Source of the DNA: Clostridia bacterium
GTDB taxonomy: Bacteria; Bacillota_A; Clostridia; Christensenellales; Aristaeellaceae
Assembly: GCA_017432405.1 (NCBI GenBank)
Contig: JAFRJF010000142.1
Location: forward strand, 1-18,069
Length of the DNA stretch: 18,069 nt
Direction of reading: 5' to 3'
The first letter of the stretch is position 1. Every line of letters starts with the position of its first letter. The notes beneath the pieces were generated by a model, which was not told the origin of the DNA, did no database searches, and was given only the letters and a program-made list of their open reading frames with translations. The position numbers were made by a program, and so were the translations under genes. Positions 1 through 6,638 of this stretch are shown here, piece after piece.

Positions 1-59
1 ATTGCCTTACCTTGCTCCAGCAGTACCTTTGGATCAGTGCTATACTTCCGTAGATTCAT
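1..59 (-). CDS. 5' end of a minus-strand gene, possibly a transposase (partial)
   Basis: The window opens inside a minus-strand gene. From an ATG at 59 the 19 complete codons read MNLRKYSTDPKVLLEQGKA, with no stop before the edge. AGAAGG lies a short distance upstream and a good promoter (82-110) points into it, so this is very probably a real gene start. The short basic N-terminus resembles, from memory, the start of some IS630-like helix-turn-helix transposases of Clostridia. Nineteen residues cannot prove this. The AT-rich upstream DNA and the inverted-repeat element just outside fit a mobile-element neighbourhood. Confidence 0.45.
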   Translation of the reverse strand, partial: MNLRKYSTDPKVLLEQGKA

Positions 60-81
60 GATATCACATCCTTCTAGAAGA

Positions 82-110
82 AGTATACCACATTATCCAG
101 ATGATTACAA
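82..110 (-). promoter_or_regulatory. sigma-A-like promoter for the left-edge gene
   Basis: Read on the minus strand: TTGTAA (110-105), a 17-nt spacer, then TATACT (87-82), with TGG directly before the -10 hexamer (extended -10). It lies 22 nt upstream of the ATG at 59 in AT-rich DNA. Assigned by pattern only. Confidence 0.45.
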
Positions 111-203
111 AGTAAATTTATTTATGTCGTTTACTATAGTTATCGACCTTCGCCGTCCCTCTATTATACCTCTACTTCTCTTCGCTGTCACCCCCACATT
201 GGT

Positions 204-443
204 TTCATTTATGGTGGCGCGGCTTGCTGCATGGGGATTCAGTCATGACGGCGCAGGCGCCGCCGCTACAACGGGCCGCGTGCTGTAGCGGCGACACGTA
301 GTTAGTCCTTTAGGGCGACACGTAGTTAGTCCTTTAGGGCGACGCGTAGTTAGTCCTTTAGGGCTGCCCCAGGGCCGCCATAAAAGCTACAGATGCATAC
401 AGAGCTGAATCCCCATTCAGCAAGCCGCGCCACCATGAATGAA
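204..443. repeat. Inverted-repeat-bounded element, about 240 bp, MITE-like
   Basis: The arms at 204-242 and 405-443 are inverted copies matching at 37 of 39 positions; mismatches are at 210 and 230. Each arm contains the core GGTGGCGCGGCTTGCTG. The 162-bp interior holds a smaller stem (GCCGCTACA at 262-270 against TGTAGCGGC at 284-292) and three 24-bp tandem repeats. No credible coding region lies inside. The layout suits a non-autonomous mobile element or a large structured repeat. I see no clear target-site duplication. The whole gene-free stretch 111-682 consists of this element, the repeat at 450-500 and the hairpin at 586-629. Confidence 0.6.
291..362. repeat. Three tandem copies of a 24-bp repeat
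   Basis: Units at 291-314, 315-338 and 339-362 share the core CGTAGTTAGTCCTTTAGG. Copies 1 and 2 are identical; copy 3 differs by one base (A to G at 344). The copies are directly adjacent without spacers, so this is not a CRISPR array. They sit in the middle of the inverted-repeat element. Whether they bind a protein or are simply slippage products cannot be told from here. Confidence 0.85.
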
Positions 444-449
444 CGTGGT

Positions 450-500
450 CGTAGGGGCGATCTCCTGATCGCCCGCAGGCGCTCGGAGAGCGCCCCTACG
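450..500 (+). repeat. Cloverleaf-type palindromic repeat, copy 1
   Basis: An outer stem CGTAGGGGCG (450-459) pairs with CGCCCCTACG (491-500). Inside are two hairpins: GGGCGATC/GATCGCCC (455-462 with 467-474) and GGCGCTC/GAGCGCC (478-484 with 488-494). The outer and inner stems share bases, so they are alternative folds. A second copy lies inverted at 10838-10886. This is a dispersed palindromic repeat comparable in layout to REP/BIME-type elements. It begins 7 bp beyond the right arm of the inverted-repeat element. Confidence 0.7.
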
Positions 501-585
501 AGGCATGTTTACAGTAACAGTTACAAATAATAATACTATATTCAGCCCTTCTGCGCAAGAATGGAAATTGGGAAAAGTCCCGCCT

Positions 586-629
586 GCATAGCAGGGCCCC
601 GGGCGAAAACGCCCGGGGCCCTGCTATGC
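586..629 (-). terminator. 20-bp perfect hairpin, probable terminator of the SH3-like gene
   Basis: Arms at 586-605 and 610-629 are perfectly complementary over 20 bp with an AAAA loop, very GC-rich in the middle (GGGCCCCGGGCG). It lies 54 bp past the stop codon of the minus-strand gene ending at 683. Read on the minus strand, the downstream side has GGGACTTTTCCC: a short T run but no long U tract directly after the stem. Termination or a transcript-stabilising 3' end is likely; mechanism unproven. Confidence 0.5.
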
Positions 630-682
630 GTCTGTCGGGGCATTGGTCCACGGAACCGCGCCCTGCCAGGATGTCATGATCA

Positions 683-1318
683 TTAATCTTCGTAATCTAC
701 CTTGTTGCCATCCTTGTCATAGAATTGAAAGTAATTACTATTGCACTCTTTCTTTATGTACCACTCGGACAGCCAGAGCTTCTTGCCCTTGTAGCAAACC
801 TCAAGCCATATAAAAGCCCGATCGTCAAGTCCAAAGTTGCCGGTCACCTTCAGCAGCTTGCCCTTCTCGACGACGCCCTGGCTCTTGCAGTGCAGGCTGT
901 AGGTCTTGCGCAGGTTGGTATGACCGGTGACCTTGACGTACTTGCCCTTGACATGCTTATCGAAGGTATAGACGCCAGTCTTGGAGGACATGCCCTTGCC
1001 GCCCTTGGCCCAAATGACCTGCGCGTTCTCCTGTGCGGAGATCTCCTTCAGGTCACTGGCTTTGAACCAGCGCTTGATGCCGCTGGCGCTGTTTACGATC
1101 AGGCGGGCATACTTGCCGCAGACCTTGTCGCACTCGGCATAGGAGCCCTTAGCCACGACGTTGTTGGTCTTCTTGCTGGACTTCGCGGCGGTATAGGCCG
1201 GGGAATCCTTCTTGAACTCGACCCACATGCCCGCCTTGATGTTGCAAGCCGCGACCGCAGTGGCCGTTACAGCCAGCACCATCGTCAGCACCAGCAGCAC
1301 AGAGACAAATTTCTTCAT
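683..1318 (-). CDS. Secreted SH3-like domain protein
   Basis: 211 aa. I chose the ATG at 1318 because AGGAGGG lies just upstream; the frame stays open further up, but without a ribosome site. A signal peptide spans about 1-24 (MKKFVSVLLVLTMVLAVTATA). V22-A-A-C25 resembles a lipobox, so a lipoprotein is possible; cleavage before C25 by signal peptidase I is the alternative. Residues 55-93 and 125-190 look like two beta-rich bacterial SH3-type modules, the second containing TGHTNLRKTYS and LWLSEWYIKK. Six cysteines (25, 63, 67, 144, 175, 192) could form disulfides or carry lipid. Such domains usually bind peptidoglycan or other envelope partners. No catalytic domain is visible, so a binding role is inferred. 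A second SH3b protein is encoded at 5557-6513. Confidence 0.75.
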   Translation of the reverse strand: MKKFVSVLLVLTMVLAVTATAVAACNIKAGMWVEFKKDSPAYTAAKSSKKTNNVVAKGSYAECDKVCGKYARLIVNSASGIKRWFKASDLKEISAQENAQVIWAKGGKGMSSKTGVYTFDKHVKGKYVKVTGHTNLRKTYSLHCKSQGVVEKGKLLKVTGNFGLDDRAFIWLEVCYKGKKLWLSEWYIKKECNSNYFQFYDKDGNKVDYED

Positions 1319-1469
1319 CGATTGTTCCCTCCTGCAACGAATTCTTTGAGATTGTCGGTAGACCCTCCCGCGCCGCGATCCGTGGGCAAATCCGTGGTCT
1401 GCGCATACGTTCCCGGCAGGGCAATACAACGGCGACAGGGATACAGTCCCAGCACCATTTTGCATAAAT

Positions 1470-1498
1470 AAGTTACCACAATTTCAATATCTTGTCAA
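1470..1498 (-). promoter_or_regulatory. sigma-A-like promoter for the SH3-like gene
   Basis: Minus strand: TTGACA (1498-1493), 17-nt spacer, TAACTT (1475-1470), with TGG before the -10. Transcription from here leaves a leader of roughly 145 nt before the ATG at 1318. I recognise no riboswitch in that leader. The promoter lies between this gene and the upstream secreted MTAN-HAD gene, where no terminator is visible, so read-through is also possible. Confidence 0.5.
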
Positions 1499-1545
1499 TA
1501 TGTCTGTTAAAAATATTACCATAAGGCTCTGAATTTGGAATTCCA

Positions 1546-3261
1546 TCAATCCGCCTTGGCGACTGCTTCACCGTAGATGGTTACAAAGTCGTCCCGCATG
1601 GAGATGATGTCAATGCCCTGCGCTTCGTACCCGGCCCGCTTCTGCGCGGCGCTTTCGGCGTTGCCGTACTCCCTCGCCCCGTCGTCCGCCATGACCATGA
1701 AGGCGGCGCTGCGGTACGGGTTGTTGGTGATGGTATAGACCTGCATCGCCACATCGCCGGAGGAATTGCCGAACGCCAGCACCGGCTGCTGGCCGATCTC
1801 GCGCACGATGGCGTCCACCTTGCTGGTCTTGGCGTTTTCACCGTAGTAATTGCCGTCGAACACCATGCGATCCTCCGGCTGGAAGGTGTAGTCCGCGTCC
1901 GCCACGTCTGCCTGGTTGGTCGCTGTATAGCCGTACTCCGTGCCGATGACGTGGGACGGCGGGATGTCCAGGGTCCCCCTGACGACCTCGCGCACGATGT
2001 TGCGCTCGGTGGCCGTGACGACGTAGACCGTGAAGTCGTTCGCCTGCAGCTTCTCAAACAGCTCCACCATCGGCTTGTACCAGGCCTCGCCGCGCTTCAG
2101 GCCCTTGAAGCCCCAGGCGTCGCTGCCCTTGAAGTCGGCAACCACCCGGGCCAGCTCCCCCGGCGTCATGCCCTTGTAGGCGATGGCCGCCGCCGCGGCC
2201 TGGCGCGTGCTCATGCCGTCCGGCTTGGCCGCGCCGACGGCGTCCTCGATCTCCCGAGCCACCGCCACCACATCCTCGGGCAGCGCGTCCGCGTGCTTCA
2301 GCGCATAGTCCGCGAACACCATGTACTCGAAGCAGAAGGGGCAGGTTTCGCACATCAGCGTGCCGTCCAGGTCGAACACGGCCACGCGGTCCTCCACGGG
2401 AATGTAATCGGGCGAGGCTTCATCCGTCACCGCCAGCAGGTAATCGTTCAGCTTTGAAGCCGCCCGGGAGCCCTCCGTCCAGTATTCCGAGAGCAGCGCG
2501 GGCCTGTCCAGCATTTCCATGACGATCCTGCTGGAATGGTCGGCGGCGATATCCGCCATGTTCTCATAGGTCTCGTGGGCGGCGCCGTCCGCTTTGTCCG
2601 ACATGGCGCGGATCACGACGAAGGGCACGCCGTACTGCTTGCAGACCAGCGCGATGGACGCGCCCTCCATTTCGCAGGCGATGGCGTTGAAGTCGTCCTG
2701 CAGCTTCTTCACATATTCCTCCGAAGCCACGAACTGGTCGCCGGAGGCAACGACGCCCTTGAAGACGTGGTCGGGACCCACGACGTCCACGGCCGCCCTG
2801 AAGGCGTCCTCGACGAGGCCCTCGTCGCAGGCATAGTATCCCCCTTCCCCCGAGTAGCCCTCAGACCACTCAAAGCCCCCGTTCGTGATCTGGCCGTAGT
2901 CGTGCTGAACCAGCTGCGTGGCGATCACCACGTCGAGCACGTGGGTTTCATCCCCCACGCCACCGGCGATTCCGGTGAAGAGGACCTCGGAGATGTCGTA
3001 GTTATTGAGCATCGCCGCCATTCCGGCCGCCGACAGGATCTTGCCGACGCCGGCCTGGGCGATGACGACCGGCTGGCCGCAGAGCGTGCCGACGTTGAAT
3101 TCCACGTTCCCGATCTTATCCACATGATCGATCTCCGCCTTTTTCAGAAGCAGGTCCACCTCGTTGGGCATGGCGGAGATGATGCCGATTCGGGAATCCT
3201 CCGCCAGGGCCGCGGGAAGCAGCAGCAGGCAGAGCAGCAACAGGACAAGTATTTTCTTCAT
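1546..3261 (-). CDS. Secreted MTAN-type nucleosidase fused to a HAD phosphatase
   Basis: 571 aa with two enzymes behind a signal peptide (1-20, LLPAALA|ED). Residues 23-251 are a PNP/UDP-phosphorylase-superfamily domain closest to 5'-methylthioadenosine/S-adenosylhomocysteine nucleosidase: GIISAMPNEV with E34, GIAGGVGD, EMEGAS with E200 and AMSDKAD with D222, the positions of the three MTAN catalytic residues. Residues 291-565 are a HAD hydrolase: DLDGT (nucleophile D297, acid/base D299), T416 in VVTATE, K478 or K481, and GNSSGD with D503. The family splits adenosyl thioethers or nucleosides to free base; HAD domains of this kind usually remove phosphate. Export suggests scavenging of external nucleosides or nucleotides, or a host- or neighbour-facing role; this is inference. 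AGGAGG precedes the ATG at 3261. The product could alternatively act on other purine nucleosides. Confidence 0.82.
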   Translation of the reverse strand: MKKILVLLLLCLLLLPAALAEDSRIGIISAMPNEVDLLLKKAEIDHVDKIGNVEFNVGTLCGQPVVIAQAGVGKILSAAGMAAMLNNYDISEVLFTGIAGGVGDETHVLDVVIATQLVQHDYGQITNGGFEWSEGYSGEGGYYACDEGLVEDAFRAAVDVVGPDHVFKGVVASGDQFVASEEYVKKLQDDFNAIACEMEGASIALVCKQYGVPFVVIRAMSDKADGAAHETYENMADIAADHSSRIVMEMLDRPALLSEYWTEGSRAASKLNDYLLAVTDEASPDYIPVEDRVAVFDLDGTLMCETCPFCFEYMVFADYALKHADALPEDVVAVAREIEDAVGAAKPDGMSTRQAAAAAIAYKGMTPGELARVVADFKGSDAWGFKGLKRGEAWYKPMVELFEKLQANDFTVYVVTATERNIVREVVRGTLDIPPSHVIGTEYGYTATNQADVADADYTFQPEDRMVFDGNYYGENAKTSKVDAIVREIGQQPVLAFGNSSGDVAMQVYTITNNPYRSAAFMVMADDGAREYGNAESAAQKRAGYEAQGIDIISMRDDFVTIYGEAVAKAD

Positions 3262-3293
3262 GGATCGCGCCTCCTGTTTATGTCAGTATCTCT

Positions 3294-3322
3294 ATTATAT
3301 CAGCAGCGCGGCGGATTGTCCA
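3294..3322 (-). promoter_or_regulatory. sigma-A-like promoter for the MTAN-HAD gene
   Basis: Minus strand: TGGACA (3322-3317), 17-nt spacer, TATAAT (3299-3294) with TGA before it (extended -10). It lies about 30 bp upstream of the ATG at 3261, giving a short leader carrying AGGAGG. It is divergent from the HD-gene promoter at 3388-3416. Confidence 0.6.
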
Positions 3323-3387
3323 CCGCAAAAGGGCTTTTGCTTCAAAACGTGCGGCGCGCCCAAACTTATTAATTCTTCGCTTCGGTA

Positions 3388-3416
3388 TTGACGGCGCGCC
3401 GATCGCACATCATAAT
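3388..3416 (+). promoter_or_regulatory. sigma-A-like promoter for the HD-domain gene
   Basis: TTGACG (3388-3393), 17-nt spacer, CATAAT (3411-3416). The element helps decide the start of the next gene: an in-frame TTG at 3388 is part of the -35 box, and an ATG at 3415 overlaps the -10, so neither can be the main translation start of this transcript. The GTG at 3457 can. Confidence 0.5.
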
Positions 3417-3456
3417 GAAGGTGAATTTCGCCGATATCAACCCCCGGAGGCGCACC

Positions 3457-3924
3457 GTGAAGCATAAGTATACGCCAGAGGATGACCTGTATTTCAGGCA
3501 ATGCCTGCAAGAGCTGCTGGCCAATCCGGCCATCGAGCGGCTGAAGGAGATCCCCCAGCACAAGGGAGGGACCACCTACGCCCACTGCGTCAGCGTCGCC
3601 AACGCGGCCTACCGGCTGGCCAGGCGATGGGGCTGGAAAATCGACATCCGTGCCCTCGTCAACGGGGCCATGCTCCACGACTATTACCTGTATGACACCA
3701 GGACCATGTCCTGGTCGGATTACAGGCATTCGCTGATTCACCCCAAGCTGGCCGTCGAAAACGCCGAAAAACACTTTGACCTCGATTCCAGGGAGCGCAA
3801 CATCATATTGAGCCACATGTGGCCGATCCCCGGCGCGCCGCTGCCCCGTTCCAGGGAGGCATGGCTCATCTGCGTGGCGGACAAGCTCTGCGCCTTTCGG
3901 GAGCTGTACCTGAAAAAGCGGTGA
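3457..3924 (+). CDS. HD-domain phosphohydrolase
   Basis: 155 aa from the GTG at 3457, chosen because GGAGG lies 6 nt upstream and the promoter overlaps the earlier in-frame starts. Metal-binding residues of the HD superfamily are visible: H43 (YAHCVSVAN), the H74-D75 pair (AMLHDYYLYD), H91/H95 (HSLIHPK), H120 (ILSHMWP) and D142 (VADKLCA). HD enzymes hydrolyse phosphate esters of nucleotides or similar molecules in the cytoplasm; the substrate cannot be told from the sequence. The length suits a stand-alone HD protein without partner domains. A separate promoter precedes the following EFR1 gene, so the two need not be in one transcript. Confidence 0.8.
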   Translation: MKHKYTPEDDLYFRQCLQELLANPAIERLKEIPQHKGGTTYAHCVSVANAAYRLARRWGWKIDIRALVNGAMLHDYYLYDTRTMSWSDYRHSLIHPKLAVENAEKHFDLDSRERNIILSHMWPIPGAPLPRSREAWLICVADKLCAFRELYLKKR

Positions 3925-3931
3925 TCGACCG

Positions 3932-3960
3932 TTGCCTGCCCGTCAAACCTGTGGTAAAAT
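3932..3960 (+). promoter_or_regulatory. sigma-A-like promoter before the EFR1 gene
   Basis: TTGCCT (3932-3937), 17-nt spacer, TAAAAT (3955-3960), in the 95-bp gap after the HD gene. TGTGG precedes the -10 hexamer, identical to the promoter at 6551-6579. Confidence 0.5.
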
Positions 3961-4019
3961 GGATGACAGGCGGGTTCGTCGTCATCGAAATCGAACACCG
4001 GGAAACGGAGGTATCTCCA

Positions 4020-4799
4020 TTGATCCTATATTTCAGTGCCACGGGCAACACGCGGTTCGTCGCCCTGCAATTGGCCGAGCGCCTGGGCGATGAAGCGCTC
4101 GATCTGCTGGATAGAATCAAGCGCGGCGACCATTCCCCCATCCACTCGGACAAGCCCTTCGTGATCTGCGCGCCGACATACGTATGTGAAATGCCCCGCT
4201 TCTTCGCCGACTGTCTGCGCAAAACCCCGCTGACGGGCAGCTCGGACGCCTACTTCATCTTCACCAGCGGCGGCTATTGTGGAATCAGCGGCACGCTGGC
4301 CAGGGGCATCGCGGGCAAAAAGGGGCTTCGCTACATGGGCTGCGCCGAGCTCACCATGCCCAGGAATTACATCGCCAACGATCACTATCCGGAACTGGAA
4401 ACGCCGGAGATCGAGCGCAGGATACGCGCGTCCGCCGAAGCCATCGGGCCCATAGCCGCCGCCATCGACGGCGGGGAGCGCCTCAAATCGCGCCACGTCT
4501 GGCTGTTCGAGGTGGCCATCACCCTGCCCTTCAACCCCGTGTGGTGCCGCCTCAGGCAGGGCGTCGGCGACTTCCGGGCGACGGACAAGTGCGTCGGATG
4601 CGGAAAATGCGCGCGCCTGTGCCCGCTGAACAGGATCGGGATCGTCGACGGCAGGCCCACCTGGCACGGAAAGAGCTGCGCGCACTGCATGTCCTGCATC
4701 CAGAACTGCCCCGTCGGCGCCATCGAGTACGGGCAGATCACCCAAAAGAAAAACAGATACCGGTTTGAAAAATACCGGTATGTGCTGAAGGGGCATTGA
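4020..4799 (+). CDS. EFR1-type flavodoxin/ferredoxin fusion
   Basis: 259 aa, starting at a TTG (4020) with GGAGG 8 nt upstream; this makes the protein begin exactly at the flavodoxin fold (MILYFSATGNTR). Residues 1-150 are flavodoxin-like, with the FMN phosphate-binding loop SATGNT (6-11) and later loops around 52-56 and 81-90. Residues 191-230 hold two 4Fe-4S clusters: C191, C194, C197, C201 and C220, C223, C226, C230, each ending in CP. EFR1-family proteins are putative cytoplasmic electron carriers of anaerobes that join an FMN and two clusters in one chain. The redox partner is not evident from the neighbours. A phosphodiesterase gene starts 47 bp downstream on the same strand and may be co-transcribed. 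Confidence 0.88.
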   Translation: MILYFSATGNTRFVALQLAERLGDEALDLLDRIKRGDHSPIHSDKPFVICAPTYVCEMPRFFADCLRKTPLTGSSDAYFIFTSGGYCGISGTLARGIAGKKGLRYMGCAELTMPRNYIANDHYPELETPEIERRIRASAEAIGPIAAAIDGGERLKSRHVWLFEVAITLPFNPVWCRLRQGVGDFRATDKCVGCGKCARLCPLNRIGIVDGRPTWHGKSCAHCMSCIQNCPVGAIEYGQITQKKNRYRFEKYRYVLKGH

Positions 4800-4846
4800 A
4801 ATACGCCGCACTTCCCCGACCCGGTCAGAGCATGGGAGGATTATGA

Positions 4847-5512
4847 ATGATGAAACTCGGCATTCTTTCGGATACGCACGGCCTGCTGCGCCAGGAAGTG
4901 CTGGACCGGCTCGCCGGCTGCGACGCCATACTCCATGGCGGCGACATCAACAACCAGGGGATACTGGATACCCTGGCCTCGGTGGCGCCGGTGTACGCCG
5001 TGCGCGGGAACAACGACAGGGAGTGGGCCGCTTCCCTTCCCGAAGCGCTGGCGCTGGAGCTGGGCGGCGCGCGGCTGTACATGACCCACAAGAAAAAGGA
5101 CCTGCCGGACGGGATGGACGGCTATGACCTGGTCGTCGTCGGCCACAGCCACCGCTATGAGCTGCAGCGCCTGGGCGGCACCCTGCTTATCAACCCTGGC
5201 TCCTGTGGCCCCAGGCGCTTCAACCAGGCCATTACCATGGCGCTCGCCGAGATCACCCCATCCCCTGCCGGAAGGCCCCGGATCGCCATAACCCGGATAG
5301 ACATCGAGCACCAGGGCCCCCGCCGCAGGATCAGCGGCGATTTGAAATCGCAGATCGAAACGGTGATACGGGAGACCGCCAAGGGCCGTCCCGCCGTGGA
5401 TATCGCCGCCCGGCGCGGCTGGGACGTGGCGCTGGTCGAGCAGATCGCGCGGCTGTACGTCACCCACCCCGGGGTGGACGCGGACGGCATTATGGCGAAG
5501 ATGGGGCTGTGA
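4847..5512 (+). CDS. YfcE/MJ0936-type metallophosphoesterase
   Basis: 221 aa. GGGAGG ends 7 nt before the ATG at 4847; a second ATG follows directly. Calcineurin-like metal ligands are all present: D9-x-H11 (SDTHG), D33 (HGGD), N55 (RGNND), H81, and GHSH with H100 and H102; NPGSCGPRR (116-124) is a typical family block. Such enzymes hydrolyse phosphodiesters in the cytoplasm with Mn2+ or similar metals; the biological substrate is generally unclear. The core ends near 155. Residues 164-221 form an extra helical tail with a helix-turn-helix look (VDIAARRGWDVALVEQIARL), absent from minimal YfcE proteins. The gene probably shares a transcript with the EFR1 gene. Confidence 0.85.
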   Translation: MMKLGILSDTHGLLRQEVLDRLAGCDAILHGGDINNQGILDTLASVAPVYAVRGNNDREWAASLPEALALELGGARLYMTHKKKDLPDGMDGYDLVVVGHSHRYELQRLGGTLLINPGSCGPRRFNQAITMALAEITPSPAGRPRIAITRIDIEHQGPRRRISGDLKSQIETVIRETAKGRPAVDIAARRGWDVALVEQIARLYVTHPGVDADGIMAKMGL

Positions 5513-5556
5513 CAGGCGCCGGCGCCACACAAATACTGATTTGTCTGTCCTTCGTA

Positions 5557-6513
5557 TCACTGTCCGCCCGGATAATACCTGGCGGCCAGGTAATCCCAGA
5601 GCACAAAGCCGTGCTTCCCGTTGTATTTCACATAGACGTATTTGTCTGACGTATCGCCGCCATCGTGGTAATAAATGGCGTCCAGCGTCGCGCCCAGGGG
5701 GATCTTGGCCAGCACCTCGCTGCCCTTCTCGGGCATCCTGCGCAGGGAGATGTATTCGTTGCAGTTGGTCACGTAGAAGGTGCCTTCGGACCAGGGCTCG
5801 ATTTTGGAGGTGAGGTATTCGCTCATTATATACCCGTACTGCCCGTTGTAGCAGCAGTAGCTGAAGGTGTTGTCATAGGGCGTGGCCATGACCACTTCCC
5901 CGATATACACCCGATCCAGCGAACGGGCTTTGCTGCTGGGCGCCTGCCTCAGATTGACGTACTCGTCGCACCGGGCGACCTGGCGGGCCGCCATGGCCTT
6001 TGACGGCCTGCTCCTGTCGGCGGACAGGTAATCCCACAGCACGAAGCCGTGCTTGCCGTTGTATTTCACGTAGACGTAATTGCCGGACGTATCTCCGCCA
6101 TCGTGATAGTATATCGCGTCCAGCTTTGCGCCCAGGGGAATCCTCGCCCGCACCTCTGCGCCCCTCTCGGGCATCTTGCGCAGGGAGATGTATTCGTTGC
6201 AGTTGGCCACGTAGAAGGTGCCTTCAGACCAGGGCTCGATTCTGGAGTTGAGATATTCGCTGCGGATATAGCCGTACTGGCCGTTGTAGCAGCAATAGCT
6301 GAAGCTGCTGTTGTAGCGCTTGGCCATGACCACTTCTCCGATGTACACCCGATCCAGCGAACGGGATTTGCTGTCGGGCTCCTCTCTCAGGTTGACGTAC
6401 TCGTCGCACCAGGCGACTTGCCGCGCGCTGAAGCTCTCCGCCAGGGCACAGCAGCTTCCCAGCAGCAGGCCCAGGCAGAGCGCCAGCGCGAGGGCGCGTT
6501 TGATGGTCTTCAC
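5557..6513 (-). CDS. Secreted protein with four SH3b domains in two tandem repeats
   Basis: 318 aa. The start is a GTG at 6513 with AAGGAGG upstream; the frame extends further but lacks a ribosome site there. The signal peptide covers about 1-25; LGSC (18-21) could be a lipobox, or cleavage may follow CALA. The mature part is an A-B-A-B array: CDEYVNLR (36 and 182) opens each A module, CNEYISLR (105 and 251) each B module. The period is exactly 146 residues (438 bp) and nearly all residues repeat, indicating a recent internal duplication. SH3_3-type domains of this form bind cell-wall peptides or act as receptor modules. There is no catalytic domain, so an envelope-binding or sensing role is inferred. 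The gene is convergent with the phosphodiesterase gene, 44 bp apart. Confidence 0.85.
   Translation of the reverse strand: MKTIKRALALALCLGLLLGSCCALAESFSARQVAWCDEYVNLREEPDSKSRSLDRVYIGEVVMAKRYNSSFSYCCYNGQYGYIRSEYLNSRIEPWSEGTFYVANCNEYISLRKMPERGAEVRARIPLGAKLDAIYYHDGGDTSGNYVYVKYNGKHGFVLWDYLSADRSRPSKAMAARQVARCDEYVNLRQAPSSKARSLDRVYIGEVVMATPYDNTFSYCCYNGQYGYIMSEYLTSKIEPWSEGTFYVTNCNEYISLRRMPEKGSEVLAKIPLGATLDAIYYHDGGDTSDKYVYVKYNGKHGFVLWDYLAARYYPGGQ
5582..6450. repeat. 438-bp direct duplication inside the SH3b gene
   Basis: The DNA near 5582-6012 recurs near 6020-6450 with an offset of 438 bp; for example AGGTAATCCCA occurs at 5588 and 6026. Differences are scattered and many are at third codon positions, so the two halves have begun to diverge but remain alignable throughout. 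Outer limits are approximate. Confidence 0.75.
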
Positions 6514-6550
6514 GGATATGAACCTCCTTTTTGTAACGGCTTTCCCTGCC

Positions 6551-6579
6551 ATTTTACCACATCCCCGCCGAAACGGCAA
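6551..6579 (-). promoter_or_regulatory. sigma-A-like promoter for the SH3b gene
   Basis: Minus strand: TTGCCG (6579-6574), 17-nt spacer, TAAAAT (6556-6551), with TGG before the -10. It sits 37 bp upstream of the GTG start at 6513. Confidence 0.5.
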
Positions 6580-6638
6580 TTCATTTGGGTACTTGTCACA
6601 TAAATGTCTTCCTCTGGAAGGTTACCGTCCTTTGACGG

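Noticed and set aside
37..288. 83-codon plus-strand frame at the left end
   Set aside because: It has no ribosome site, runs through the minus-strand promoter and the inverted-repeat arm, and resembles no protein family.
291..362. CRISPR array
   Set aside because: The repeats are directly adjacent with no spacers, only three copies, and no cas gene is nearby.
3388..3456. Upstream TTG or ATG starts for the HD-domain protein
   Set aside because: The TTG at 3388 lies in the -35 box and the ATG at 3415 overlaps the -10; GTG 3457 has GGAGG and gives the normal family start.
5513..5556. Terminator between the phosphodiesterase and SH3b genes
   Set aside because: Only a short GGCGCCGGCGCC palindrome and a 6-bp stem are present, without T tracts; evidence is too weak for a call.
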